A stretch of 64,000 nucleotides of DNA, taken from assembly GCA_036925085.1 (NCBI GenBank), contig JAUPFP010000027.1, positions 864,001-928,000 on the forward strand, in the 5' to 3' direction. This DNA comes from Brachycybe producta (Eukaryota; Arthropoda; Diplopoda; Playtdesmida; Andrognathidae). Made by a program: the position numbers and the translations under genes. Below the pieces are notes generated by a model. That model was not told where the DNA came from. It worked only from the letters and a program-made list of their open reading frames with translations, and ran no database searches. Of this stretch, positions 36,836 through 47,918 are shown one piece after another (the first letter of the stretch is position 1; each line of letters begins with the position of its first letter).

Positions 36836-39800
36836 ATGGCAACGAATTCGTCTCCTTCTCCTTCTTCTCCACACAAATCAAACAAAATCATTCTGGATAT
36901 TCAAGGTGAGAGGTTTTTTTTTACTTTCTGTGTATATATTAATAAATTTGTGGATTTCTATTGTTGTTATTGTCAATTGAGTCTTTCTTAAATCGTTGAT
37001 TTCAGTCTGAAAATAACTTAACAGTGAACTTGAATTGTTATTTTTTCTTCTTATATGTACGGTGAAAACCGTTAAATACGATAACGGATAACACGAAAAA
37101 TCAGATAACCTAAAATATATAATTATGTTCAATCCGATCCATTACAATATTATAAAAAATTCTTTTTAAGATTTGGTTTCTGAACAGCTGATTTTTCTAT
37201 CTCTTGATTATTCTGTCTTTCAGAAGAGCAAAATTAAGAGACTCTAGAAAGTGTTTTAAAAGCTAGAATTAAGTATAGTTCAATTCATGTTGATATCTTT
37301 CAAAATAAACTTTATAGACGAAAATGTTTTTAAACAAATATCGTCTGCTTAAAGTTAGTTGGATCATTTTGAAACTGACATAAAAGTTTATTTTGAAAGA
37401 TATCAACTTGTAAATATTCTTAAGTGATTGAGCTACCGTTCTAGTTTCTAAAACACATTTAAGTTTCTCATCATTTTGCTTTTCTGAAAGACAGAATAAT
37501 TAAGAGTTTGAGATCTGCCGTTTACACTCGAAAACTACCTTTAAAAAACGGCATTTATTCGAATTAGAGTAATAGTTATGTTGGAGATTTTAAGATCATA
37601 TTTATCCTCTTTAAGAATTTATTCAATTTGTTTTTATTTCAAGTGTTTTTTTTTTAATTTGAATTTGAAGATTGTGTCCACGAATTGAAAGAAGAATACA
37701 AAGAATGTTTGATACCGATCAATGACGACAACCAACAACTTCATCGTTTCTGCTCGAAATTGGAATTTCTCTTAAGGAGTGATCAAAAAGGTGGTTTGAA
37801 AAAAAAAAAACCAGGAATTTCTATATTATCGTTTTTATTATTAGCCTATATAAATGAATATTCGAAATAGAAAAAAAAAAGAAAAACTGACTCATGTAAC
37901 TAGAGAATTATATTAAGACTTCTTTCTCCCTCGTTTTTCGCCTCATTTTGTTGTCTCTCTTTCTCTTAAGTTCCCCTTAAAAGTTTTATCTTTTCTTTGT
38001 TTAGAGACACTCAAAAGAGAGAAAGAGAGAGAGAGAAAAAATTGTTCTAAAAATAGGTTTCCTTCCTGTCTCTTAGATAAGATTCTACTACTAGAGAAGA
38101 GAACACTCTAACCAGATGTCTGAAGATGAAATTTGCACTAGTAGTTAGTTTTTAAAACTACAAACCCGAATCGGCTAAAGGAATAAATACAAATCTTCAC
38201 CCACGCCATTTCTCATATGTACATTCTTCTTCTTGAGTCACTGCCCTTAACTTAAAAAAACTAACTTGTCATCAATCCACCTAAAAACAAGAAGAAGAAG
38301 AAAAAAAAACCAACCGAAACAAAGAGAACGGTTTCTCCCCTTTCTTTCTCTCTCTCTCTCTCTCTCTGTCTGTCTTCATTTTGAGGTTGTAAACCCAATG
38401 ACATTCAAATGGGTACAAATATATACATTCTTGGAAAACTTATTTTAAAACTTTTTTTATTAAGTTAAAATAATCATAGAAACCAGTTTTGTGAACAGCT
38501 GATTATTGTCGAATTTTGGTTATTTTTTTTGTCTGCGTTTTCAGAAAGAGCAATCCTATACGAAGAAATTGAATGTGTGTTAGAAACTAGAACGTTCTTC
38601 AATCACTTAATAGGATTGTTGATGGTGATATCTTTTAAAATAAAAGCTTTTAAAGTTGACTCCTCGAAAGCTTAGTGGTTATTTTAAATGATATCAACGC
38701 GAAAACACCTTTAAGTGATTGAATTACCCTTCTAGTTTCTAAAACACTTTCAATTTCTTTGTAAGATGTTTTATGAACAGTTGATTTTCGAACCTTTGGT
38801 AATTTTTCTGCGTTTTCAGTCGAGCAACACTTGAGATGAAACTGAATGTGTGTTAGAAACTAGAATGGTAATTTTCACGTTTCAAAATAAACTTTTCATA
38901 GACTGAAATTAAAGAAATATCTTCTGCTTACGAAGTTGTGGGTCATTTTTAAACTGTCATAAAAAGGTTATTTTAAAAGATATCAATATTTGAAAATATT
39001 CATTGTGATTGAGTTACCCTTCTAGTTTCTAAAACACTTTCAAACTTGATAATTTGTTGTCATTTAAAAATCTTATAACATTTTTCTAATGGACTTCTTT
39101 CATTTATTCTATTGATAATTATATTTTTATATTTCGAACTTTGGAAACGTTGAAATTGTGAATCATTTAATATTAATCGTTGTCCGAATTACAAAAAGAA
39201 AAAAGAGATTCTATAAGGATTTGTGTTCGTTGGTTTAAGTACATCGTGATTGTAGGGTGGGGGGAACAAAGAACATGACACGAATTCATCAAATTCCATC
39301 GTTCAACATTTGAAAAAATGTTTTTTTTTTATTTCTCGAAGGAAAGACACAAACATTTTGTTGATTTTCGAACTCTGCAGTTATTCTGCATTTTCAGAAG
39401 AGGGACAAATTGAAAGTGCGTTAGAAACTAGAACGCACTTTTGAAACAATGAAAAAAAAATATCATCTTAGAGTTGGTTCTTTTTCAAACTGAAATAAAA
39501 AGCTTATTTTAAATGATATCAACATGAAAATATCCTTCTAGTTTCTAAAACACTTAGGTGATTGAGCTATCCTTCTAGTTTCTAAAAACACATTCAATCT
39601 TTTTCTTAATTTTGCACCTGAAAGACAAAATAAACAGAATTTGAGGCCTCATTACACTTTAAAATCAGCTTAATCACAATCCGTTTTAATGATTTTTTGT
39701 TTAGAAAAATACAGTTTACTGGGAACTCGTAAAGATTACTGGGATTACTTCTACAAGTGTTTAGCTTCGACTCGAACCGTCCACGATGGAATCAAATTCA

Positions 39801-42800
39801 TTAAGTCAGTCAGTGAGGTAATTTTACGTTTATTTTTCTCAAAACATTTGTGTTTTTTTTTTTGGCTCAAGATTTAGTTATTGTCATCAACTTCAATTGT
39901 CCTCGATTCATTTTCTTTCTGTTTACATGTACTTTGTATCATAAAACAAAAGAAAACACTTCTATTAAGGTTATCAAAATATTTGATAATTTTCTTAGTG
40001 GGTCACTTGTTCAATAGATAATTTCGGCGGTACGTGCATCGAGACATAAAATTACTCATTATTCATTTTCTTATCGTTTGTACGGTGATGGACACTCATT
40101 ATATTCGTTACGAGGCCATCGGATAATGATGATGTTTTTATTTTTCCGATCTTCTTCTTCTTATAGTTCAAGACTTCTTTGGGTCGTGGACGAGCGTTTC
40201 TTCGGTTTTGTCTTATGCACCAATGTCTTGCTGACACTTTACAGCAATGTGTTCAGACTGGACGCATTACCAGGTTCAGTTTTCCAATTCGATATAACAA
40301 CAACCACGTTTAAAACTTGTTTTTTTTTTAGTGATTTCTATAACGAGAAGTCTTTGCTACTTAACTTTGAGAGTTCTTCCTGTTTGATCGCCTCTTTGTA
40401 CGAATTGAACGATGTTCAGTTCGATCTCGGTCCATACGGATACGATCTCGACGTTGCTTGGCCGACGTTTGCTCATAAAACGTTTGGATCTCGAGGTCTT
40501 TGGAGGGCTCCGAGTCGTACAGTAAGCATGACGAGTCTTTCGAGCATTGTTTCGCAACAGGTCGGTCTATTGCACACTTTTGGCTATGGCACCATGTTCT
40601 ATTGGATCTTTTAGCTTTTCTTCATTTACAGAATGAACAAGTGCATGGATTTTCGAGTTTCATGTCAGATGAACGCCCAGACTCTCGGCTGTATGAAGAA
40701 GACGAAGTCGGAATGGATCAAACAGATTCTAAAAATCTTGTTGAAAAGACTCAAAGTCAAATAGAAAAGGTGATTCAAGTGTAAATTGTGATTTATTATT
40801 GATGAATTTCATGCGTTTTCTGAAAAAAAAACTGGAGATTTTGTGTTTAATTAGCAACACTAAGAGCAAATTGAAAGTATGTTAGAAACTAGAATGGTAG
40901 CTGAATCTCTGAATAGAATTTTCAATGTTGAAATCTTTCAAAATAAACTTCTTATAAACAATAATTAAGAGTATATTGTCTTTCTGAAGTTAGGTTACTT
41001 TCAAACTGAGATAAAAAGTTTATTTTAAAAGATATGAACAGGATTCAGCTACCCTTCCAGTTTTTAAAACGCTTTCAAATTTGAAATTGTTTTTATTGTT
41101 CAATTTTTTTTTCTTTAACATTTTCAAAAATGAAACGATTTAAAGCTGAATTAAAACGATTTTAATTCCGAACGTTTTTTTTTTCATTATAAAAGAATCT
41201 GAATCTTTTGGATTCATCGGCTGCAACGTCATCTGAGATGTGGTGGCGACAAGAAGAAGCTCGTCTTCAGAATAGGTTGACTGATCTGGAACAGTTGGTG
41301 GATGAATACACCAGAAGGTTGGATTTTGTTTCGAATGAGAAACGAGAACTGGAGGAACGGTTTTGTCAACGCGAGGCTGATCTAGAAAACACTGTGAAAA
41401 ATCTTACGAGTCGGACGTCCGAATTACAGCTACAAGTGGAAACTCTCGAGAATGCGACTTGTCAGTCTTGCGCCGATTATGAAATCAAATTGGCAGAGGT
41501 GAAAGAGATTGAAAAGTTGAATTCCAATAAGGCTGAGGCGCTCGCATGTGAACGTGACTATCTCTTGGAACAGTTAGAAAAGTGGAAGCAGTTGGTGGCC
41601 GGTTACACCGAAAAGGTTGCGGTGAAGGCACGTGTTATTGAACACCTCGAAAAACAAGTAAAGGCTATGAAAGAAGCAACTGACGCTTTGCGCGAAATAA
41701 CGCAGCTCAAGACTGTAGAGTGCGAATCTCTTAAGAAACTTGTTCAAGAGCTAAAAGTAACTTCTTCGCCGTCAAACGCTTTAACAAGTTCTCTGGTGAC
41801 AAAAAATAGCGAACTTGAAGCGAAAATAGTTGAGATTAGTAGCGAGATTGTTGGTTTGAAGAATGATTTGGAAACAAAGTCCAAACTGCTAACGGAGTGG
41901 GAAATGAATAACGCGGCTGCTGCCGATAAAGTGGACGAGTCTTCAAATATTAAAACGTTAGAAGAGCAAGTTTCTAAACTCGGCGAAAACCTGAAGGTTT
42001 CGATCGAAGAAAATCTGTTATTGCAATCGAGATTAGAAACGATGCGTGAATGGTTACAAAAAGTGGAAAGAGCCGAAGTCGAGTTAGAGTTGCTTGAAAG
42101 AGAGGACGGTGTAGATGAAGAACGACTCGAGCCCGAGGGAGAGGCTAGCGAAGAACTTAGTGCAATGGCAGCAGAAAACCTCGAGTCAGTGCCTTGTGAT
42201 GAGGATATGCCTGTGATATTAGTGGTACAAAAGACGGTGGAACGGTTGCAACGTCTTATCACAGATAAAAAGGAACTTCAGGAAATTAATAATAATTTGA
42301 TATCGAGAGTTCACGAACAACAGGAGAAATTAACGACGGTCACTTTCGAACTTAGCGAAACGAAACGTCAGGTGGCTCAATTGACGGAGGCATTTAATAA
42401 ATTGCAAACATCGGAAGCAGTTCTTCGCTACGAACTGAAAGAGAAACGAACTGTTGTGGATCGGTTGAAGGAACAGCTTGAGTTTTCTCGTGCACAGTGG
42501 TCACGAATTCGTCAGAAGCACTCCGAATCCGAGCAAGGGGTTCTGAGCCTGAGAGCCGAGTTTGCAAGTCGTCACAAACAAGAAAGTGAGGAAAGTGGAT
42601 ACATTGAAGAGCGAGACGATACAGAGAAGACGGCAGCAAGTGCCTCGTTTCCTGTCGTATGTCCGAGCTCGACACGTTTTCACCACGAGCGCCCTTCTTT
42701 CTCCGAGTCGTCATCTCCAGACGTCGTTACACCCATTTCTGAAATCGGTGCATTAGGATCAACAGCACCGAATTGTGATGAAATGGAGTGTGTCGAAACG

Positions 42801-45800
42801 CCGGCATCTGTTAACGTCATAGTGCCGCCACCACCACTGCCGTCTTCGGACGACGGACAACCGAAATCCAGATTACAACTGATGGAAGAACAATGCCAGT
42901 TACTTTATTCACAACTGATTGCGAGCCGTAATAAAAGCGAGTTTCTTGAATGGAAATTGGCTCAGATTCATGACCGTCACGGTGGTCAGTCAGGAACAGG
43001 AACAGAAACTGATGTCACTGAAAGTGAAGGTGGTGACGAAGAAGGTGAAGAAGGACGTCTTCCTATTCGAGATGTAAATGCAAACTTTGATGTTGTTGCT
43101 GTCACCGATGATGACAAATTACATGACGCTTTTGCCGAAAATGCTGAGTTGGAAGCAGACATTTCGATTGATGATGATGTTGTTATCGAAGAACTGTTGG
43201 CTTGTGGGGCTGTGTCCGCAGAAGAAGTGGACGGTGTGATTTCGGAATCTCTTTCACGATGTGAGGTTGTCGACAATGTTTCTGTGAACGTTTCAAAAGC
43301 ATTGAATGATCACCACGAGCCTCTTTCGTGCCAACCACGTAAAGGGATTGGAAAAAGACTCAGGCCCGAGGCTTTAGCCATGGCACAGGCATTACCGAAA
43401 CGTGTTGAGAAACTGAAAAAAGTGAAGGAAGAATTAGAAAGGGACATAGAGAGACTACACGAGGAGAGGTCACTTTCGAATATTTGTGAGAAAGACCTCA
43501 GAACTGACTTAAAGCAGGCGCAATCGAGGTTAGCCGAACGTGAATCGGAAGTGAACGTATTGGCATCGAGAATGGCCGATCTTTTGCAGCGAGAGACTGA
43601 GTTTAAAAAACGGGTTGAACTCATTATGAGGAAAGAACGCGAAGAAAAAGAGTCGAGGTATCGAATTGTGATGGAGGCAAAGAGAGAACTACAATTGAAA
43701 ATGGAGACATTAGAGGAGCAGGTTAACGAACGACAAATTAAACTGGACGGGTTGGAGGTGTCGTTGATAAAGTGTCGAGAGGAATTTGAGACTACGAAAG
43801 TGGCTTTGGAACAAGAAGTCAAATCTCTTCGGTTCCAATTGAGCAGTGAAACGTTGAGACGCGAACAGGCCATGAAGAGCCACTCACGTTACGAGGAAGA
43901 TGTCGCAAACTTAAGGGACAGAATATCTGAGCAGGAACAACTGATTGCTAATCTCGAAGATGAACTCATCGAAATAAGACGGGATAGAGAATTGGAGAAA
44001 AAACAACAAAAGTTGGAGGTCAGCTAATAAATATTTTGTACAATTTCATTTATTTTTTTACGAATGATTTACGAAGTGAAAAATTGATTACAATTTACTA
44101 AATTTTTAAAAGAAATTAATTACTATTCATTTTCTCTTCCAAAGAGTTTCAATTACTTTCCAATTACAAAAACAGATTACAAGATTAAAATTTTAATAAA
44201 ATTCTGACCAAATTATTTCATTTTAAATAATTAATTTAATTATTATTAATTAATTAATGAATGAATTTTAATTTTAAAAAGCTAATTTTGTGAGGTTTTT
44301 TTTTTGTTCCGATAAAATTTATTTCAGTTCGAGGATCTTCAACTTTGTCTGAACACGAGAGAAGACGAATGTACGGCATTAAATGATGAACTGAAGGAGG
44401 TTAGCTACAAACCGCTTAAAAACATTGCTATTCTATCGATAATGATGGTGTGTTTTTCATTTGATGACAGACAACAAGGCATTTAGATTCAGAGCGTAAA
44501 TCCAACCATCAGTTGAAACTTGTCGTTGAAGACACCACAACAGAAAATCAAAAGATGAAGAGCGAATTGATTGAATTAAGGAAGGATTCGCTTGAACTTC
44601 AAAAAAAAATTATCAAGTTAATTAGGTAAATGTTTCAGAAGAGCAACACTAAGGTGAAATTGAAAGAGAAACTAGAATGGTTAGCTAAATCACTTAAGGA
44701 TATTTTTATGAGACAAGTATCAAAAGCTTATTTTAAAATAATGTCATTGTGATTGAGCTACCTGTCTAGTTTCTTGTAATTTTGCTCCTGAAAGACAGAC
44801 TAATCCAAATTCAAGGTGACTTTAAGCTTTAAAACAACGTTAATTGTAGGGAAAAGGACTTGTTGTGGAAACGAAGTGAACATTTGAGTTTTCAGCAGAA
44901 GATTCAGGCAACTGATCGATGGTTGAAAGACGAGGAAGCGACTCATTGTTGTTCATGCAAAGCAGAGTTTACGCTTGTACTCCGAAAGGCACTCACGATT
45001 TTCTTTTTGTTGTTTTTTCGTGAAGATTTTCTTTTTAATTATTATGTTCTCTCGGTTCCTAATTTAGCATCATTGCAGACTGTGTGGTCGAATATTTTGC
45101 TTCAATTGTTGCAACCATTGGGCGATGACGGCATCGAGCAGGTTTGCCGTCTGCACGCATTTGCCTTATTTTCTAGCAAAAAACATTTTTTACCAACATT
45201 TTTGTTATTTAGTCGTCGTGTTCGTGTCTGTAACGAATGCATCATAAGACACAGCCAAATCGATACGAATTCCATATCTTTGAACGAGAGTGATGACGAA
45301 GGTAGCAGTACGACTGAAACGTCCGACTCATTACCCATACCACAGTCGCCCCACGATGATAGTGCGATATCTGGTGTGTTATTCTCTAAATGAAACAATA
45401 GATATTGACTGATTTTTTTACGTTTGTTTTTTCGCTAAAAGGAACTCCGTCTTCTGACTGTGAAGGGTTACACGGTATTCCCGCTGGTTGCAATAGTCCC
45501 ATAGCCTCCGACGACACTCACGAGGAATTGATGACGAGAGAAAGTGACGGCAGGGTGTCTTCTCCAGGAGGAGCCACTCAATCCGATCAAAAGGCGGCGC
45601 CGAGGTTCAGATAATTTTTTTTTTAATTTAAATTTTGTTCGTAAATTTTATTTATGTATTTTGTTGTGACGACGAAGAGAGGGTAGTTCTCTTCTAGGTC
45701 GGTTATTTACGAGCTGGAGTTCATCTCCAAAGTCGACGGGCGTTTCGGAAGGAGCTGCTAGTTTGAATGACGAGGAATTTTATGTGATAAGCGACGAGGA

Positions 45801-47264
45801 AATAATGAAGTCTCTGAGTAGTTCGAGTCCATATTGGCCTCTGGTCGTAGAAGGAGCTGATCCGAGGCTAGTTTAATTTCTAAGACAAACTACAGAGTTG
45901 CACACGTGAAATTTGATGTTTCCATAAGCTGTTATTTCTGTTACAATATTCAAAGAGGTTTTTATTTTACGCTCTCTTTTGAATTATGCTAATTTGCTCA
46001 ACCTATGTTAAAGGTCATTGAATTTAAAAAGGTCCATTTTGCTAACTATCTCCCATTCTTCAGGAACTTATTTCAGCTTTAAGAAAAATTGTGGGTGTTC
46101 TTTAATATGTTCTTAAGGTAACGAGGTATTTTCCAGATGTTTTGAATTGCCGAGTGGTTGTTAGAGCAATTTGAGCAACGATGAAACTGTCGAAGACTGC
46201 GTCTCATAGCACGTGCAACTCTGTAGTATCTACAGTAGGCTAATAGGTTTACTTTGTGGAACGTTGTTTCAAATGTGTCATATTTTTTTTTACGACAACA
46301 GTATCCATTTGTGTCCAACGATGACTGTGAGCGAAGTAATAGAAGAATTTAACAGTGGTCTTCCGAGAGAAGTGTGGGTGAATGCGGGTAAGACGTATGC
46401 CGTACCCATTCTCATCGATAAAAAAACAACGCTTACTTGGGTTTTCAACACGGAACCAAAGGCATCAATCGACACATAAAAGAATTGGGTCAAGTTAATG
46501 TTTAGCTGATCTCGTTCTCGTCATTTTTCAGAGCATAGCATTCACGCTTGTATTTCACGTCGATTCACGATCGGACGAGACACTCGAAAGGGGCATCCCC
46601 TCTCAGGTTCTCATCGATACGACACATTGCGATTCCCATCTCCATCCGGTGCACGGCAAACTGGTAGCTAAAAAACCTGGCATTTACACCTTCTATTTTG
46701 ATAACGGATTTTCCAGGTTATTAATATTGATTAATTATTAATGTCGTTCTTATAAACAGCTGATTTTCAAACTCTGGTTATTCTGCATTTTTGGCCGCCA
46801 TATTTAAAGCTTAACTTTATTTTAAGGAACGTTTTATAATATGGGGTAAAAAGAAATTCAAAGTGTTAGAAACTAGAATATGTATTTTCATGTTGGTATC
46901 TTTCAAAATATTTTTTTTTGTTAGAAAAACAAATGAATAAAATATTGTCTATTGAAAGTTGGGTCATTTTAAAACTAAACCTGAAAAGTTAATTTTGAAA
47001 GATTGTCAACATGAAAATACTCAAGTGATTGAGCTACATTTCTAGTTTATAAAATACTTTCAGTTCTTCTTAATGTTGCTTCTGAAAGATAGAAAATAAC
47101 CAGAGTTCGAGAGCACACCGCTTCCACTTTAAAACAAGCTTAACTTGATAATTATGTTTAGATTCACGGCCAAGAAAGTTAAATTTATTCTGTGTGTTCA
47201 CTCTGACGAGGAATCGGTAGGCGAAACAAGTCGACAGCTCGATTCACAGGCAGTTAAACCATAA
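36836..47264 (+). CDS. FYCO1: FYVE and coiled-coil domain autophagy adaptor 1
   Basis: Adaptor linking PI3P, Rab7 and LC3/Atg8 on autophagosomes and late endosomes to plus-end microtubule transport in the known family. Exons: 36836-36905, 37671-37790, 39705-39817, 40167-40273, 40332-40560, 40632-40769, 41196-44018, 44328-44399, 44471-44625, 44850-44988, 45068-45141, 45213-45373, 45442-45604, 45687-45866, 46302-46461, 46532-46716, 47162-47264. They sum to 4992 bp (1663 aa; human 1478). RUN domain about residues 25-200 ([31 protein letters not shown]); coiled coil about 240-1290, mostly one 2.8 kb exon; FYVE about 1305-1365 with [20 protein letters not shown] near 1486; GOLD about 1520-1650. 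Introns starting at 44989, 45867 and 46462 have GC donors. The acceptor at 45686 was chosen over 45697 because only it keeps frame. Confidence 0.95.
37170..37570. repeat. family B foldback copy in FYCO1 intron 1
   Basis: One of the best preserved copies: gaacagctgatttttctatc, tctgtctttcagaagagcaa, gatatctttcaaaataaact, tttgaaagatatcaacttg, gattgagctaccgttctagt and ctgaaagacagaataattaa. Confidence 0.75.
38485..39680. repeat. three family B copies in FYCO1 intron 2
   Basis: Successive diverged copies near 38485-38770, 38770-39065 and 39355-39680. Each has gaaactagaa(c/t)g at the left and gattga(g/a)ttacccttctag or gattgagctatccttctagt at the right. They make up most of the 1.9 kb intron. Confidence 0.65.
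40855..41085. repeat. family B copy in FYCO1 intron 6
   Basis: Has gaaactagaatggtagctga, gaaatctttcaaaataaact and gctacccttccagtttttaa. Confidence 0.62.
44633..44840. repeat. family B copy filling a FYCO1 intron
   Basis: The intron 44626-44849 is almost entirely this short B copy: tttcagaagagcaacactaa, gaaactagaatggttagcta, gattgagctacctgtctagt and cctgaaagacagactaatcc. Only a few bases at each end are not B sequence. Confidence 0.65.
44850..45373 (+). other. FYCO1: FYVE zinc-finger coding block of FYCO1
   Basis: The FYVE domain is split over three exons, with [10 protein letters not shown] in the first, [17 protein letters not shown] across the first junction, and RRVRVCNEC in the third. 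The lipid-binding basic motif (R/K)(R/K)HHCR forms only if the intron starts at 44989 with GC (AAG|gcactc) and ends at 45067. A GT at 44977 would remove four residues including the two basic ones. Confidence 0.88.
45779..45790 (+). other. LC3-interacting region in FYCO1
   Basis: Codons for FYVI sit in the context [12 protein letters not shown]. Human FYCO1 has a comparable aromatic-x-x-hydrophobic core with acidic residues after it, placed between the FYVE and GOLD domains. Position and acidic context match a functional LIR; binding itself is inferred. Confidence 0.75.
45893..46223. mobile_element. family M element, copy M1, in a FYCO1 intron
   Basis: Ends CAGAGTTGCACACGTG and the inverted CACGTGCAACTCTG, flanked by TA on both sides. 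It makes up most of intron 45867-46301. A related copy lies in an EIF4B intron in the other orientation. Confidence 0.7.
46755..47150. repeat. family B copy in the last FYCO1 intron
   Basis: Has aaacagctgattttcaaact, gttggtatctttcaaaatat, gattgagctacatttctagt and gaaagatagaaaataaccag. Confidence 0.65.
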
Positions 47265-47841
47265 AACAAGGTAAATTTGAGGACGTTTATGGCTAAACTA
47301 GAAATCAAAATTATCTTTCTTTTTTTAACAAATAAGTTCTTATTACAAATTGAACCTTTTCACATTGATATTCGCAAACGAACTTCAAACTTTTAAGTTT
47401 GTTAATAATCGATGTCTTTCTCGTATTCCTGTTTCAAGGGAAAAATTTTTAACCGTTCTTCTTCTTCTTCTTGTTAATTAACATTTATTTTCTCAATAAC
47501 TCATTGGAATCTAGATTGAAACTTTTGCATAAATTTTATATTTACGTGTGTGTGTGTGGTTCTAGTTTGAAAATATATTTATATTTAAGGGGGAGAGAGA
47601 TCTTTTGTTCCGTTACTTTTCCTTTTTTTTTTTTTTACCTACTTCCAATTCTGTTAAGACATTTGAGAGGATTGTTCACAAATCATTACATTATTATTTA
47701 TTAATTAATACAAATACAGATAATTATTTTCTCAACATTTTTAAAAACTGCCTCAAAATCAATTCATTTTTACGAACAAAATATGGATTTAAGAACAAAG
47801 ACATTTTTTTATTTAGTCTTTTATTTTGTTCAATTTGAATA

Positions 47842-47847
47842 TTTATT
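47842..47847 (-). terminator. candidate LZTFL1 polyadenylation signal
   Basis: AATAAA on the minus strand, 72 bp past the LZTFL1 stop. It falls within the predicted FYCO1 3' UTR on the other strand. Confidence 0.5.
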
Positions 47848-47897
47848 GTTCATTTTGCTATTATTACTATTATTATTTTCTGATGTGAACGTTACAA

Positions 47898-47903
47898 AAT
47901 AAA
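47898..47903 (+). terminator. candidate FYCO1 polyadenylation signal
   Basis: AATAAA 634 bp after the FYCO1 stop. Cleavage 10-30 bp later would fall on the last codons of LZTFL1 in antisense, so the two transcripts would overlap at their 3' ends. Confidence 0.45.
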
Positions 47904-47918
47904 ATATGAAATTCTTCT

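Noticed and set aside
45687..45697. Acceptor at 45697 (cttctag) for the FYCO1 LIR exon
   Set aside because: It puts the exon in a frame with an early stop given the donor at 45604; the acceptor at 45686 restores frame through LIR and GOLD.
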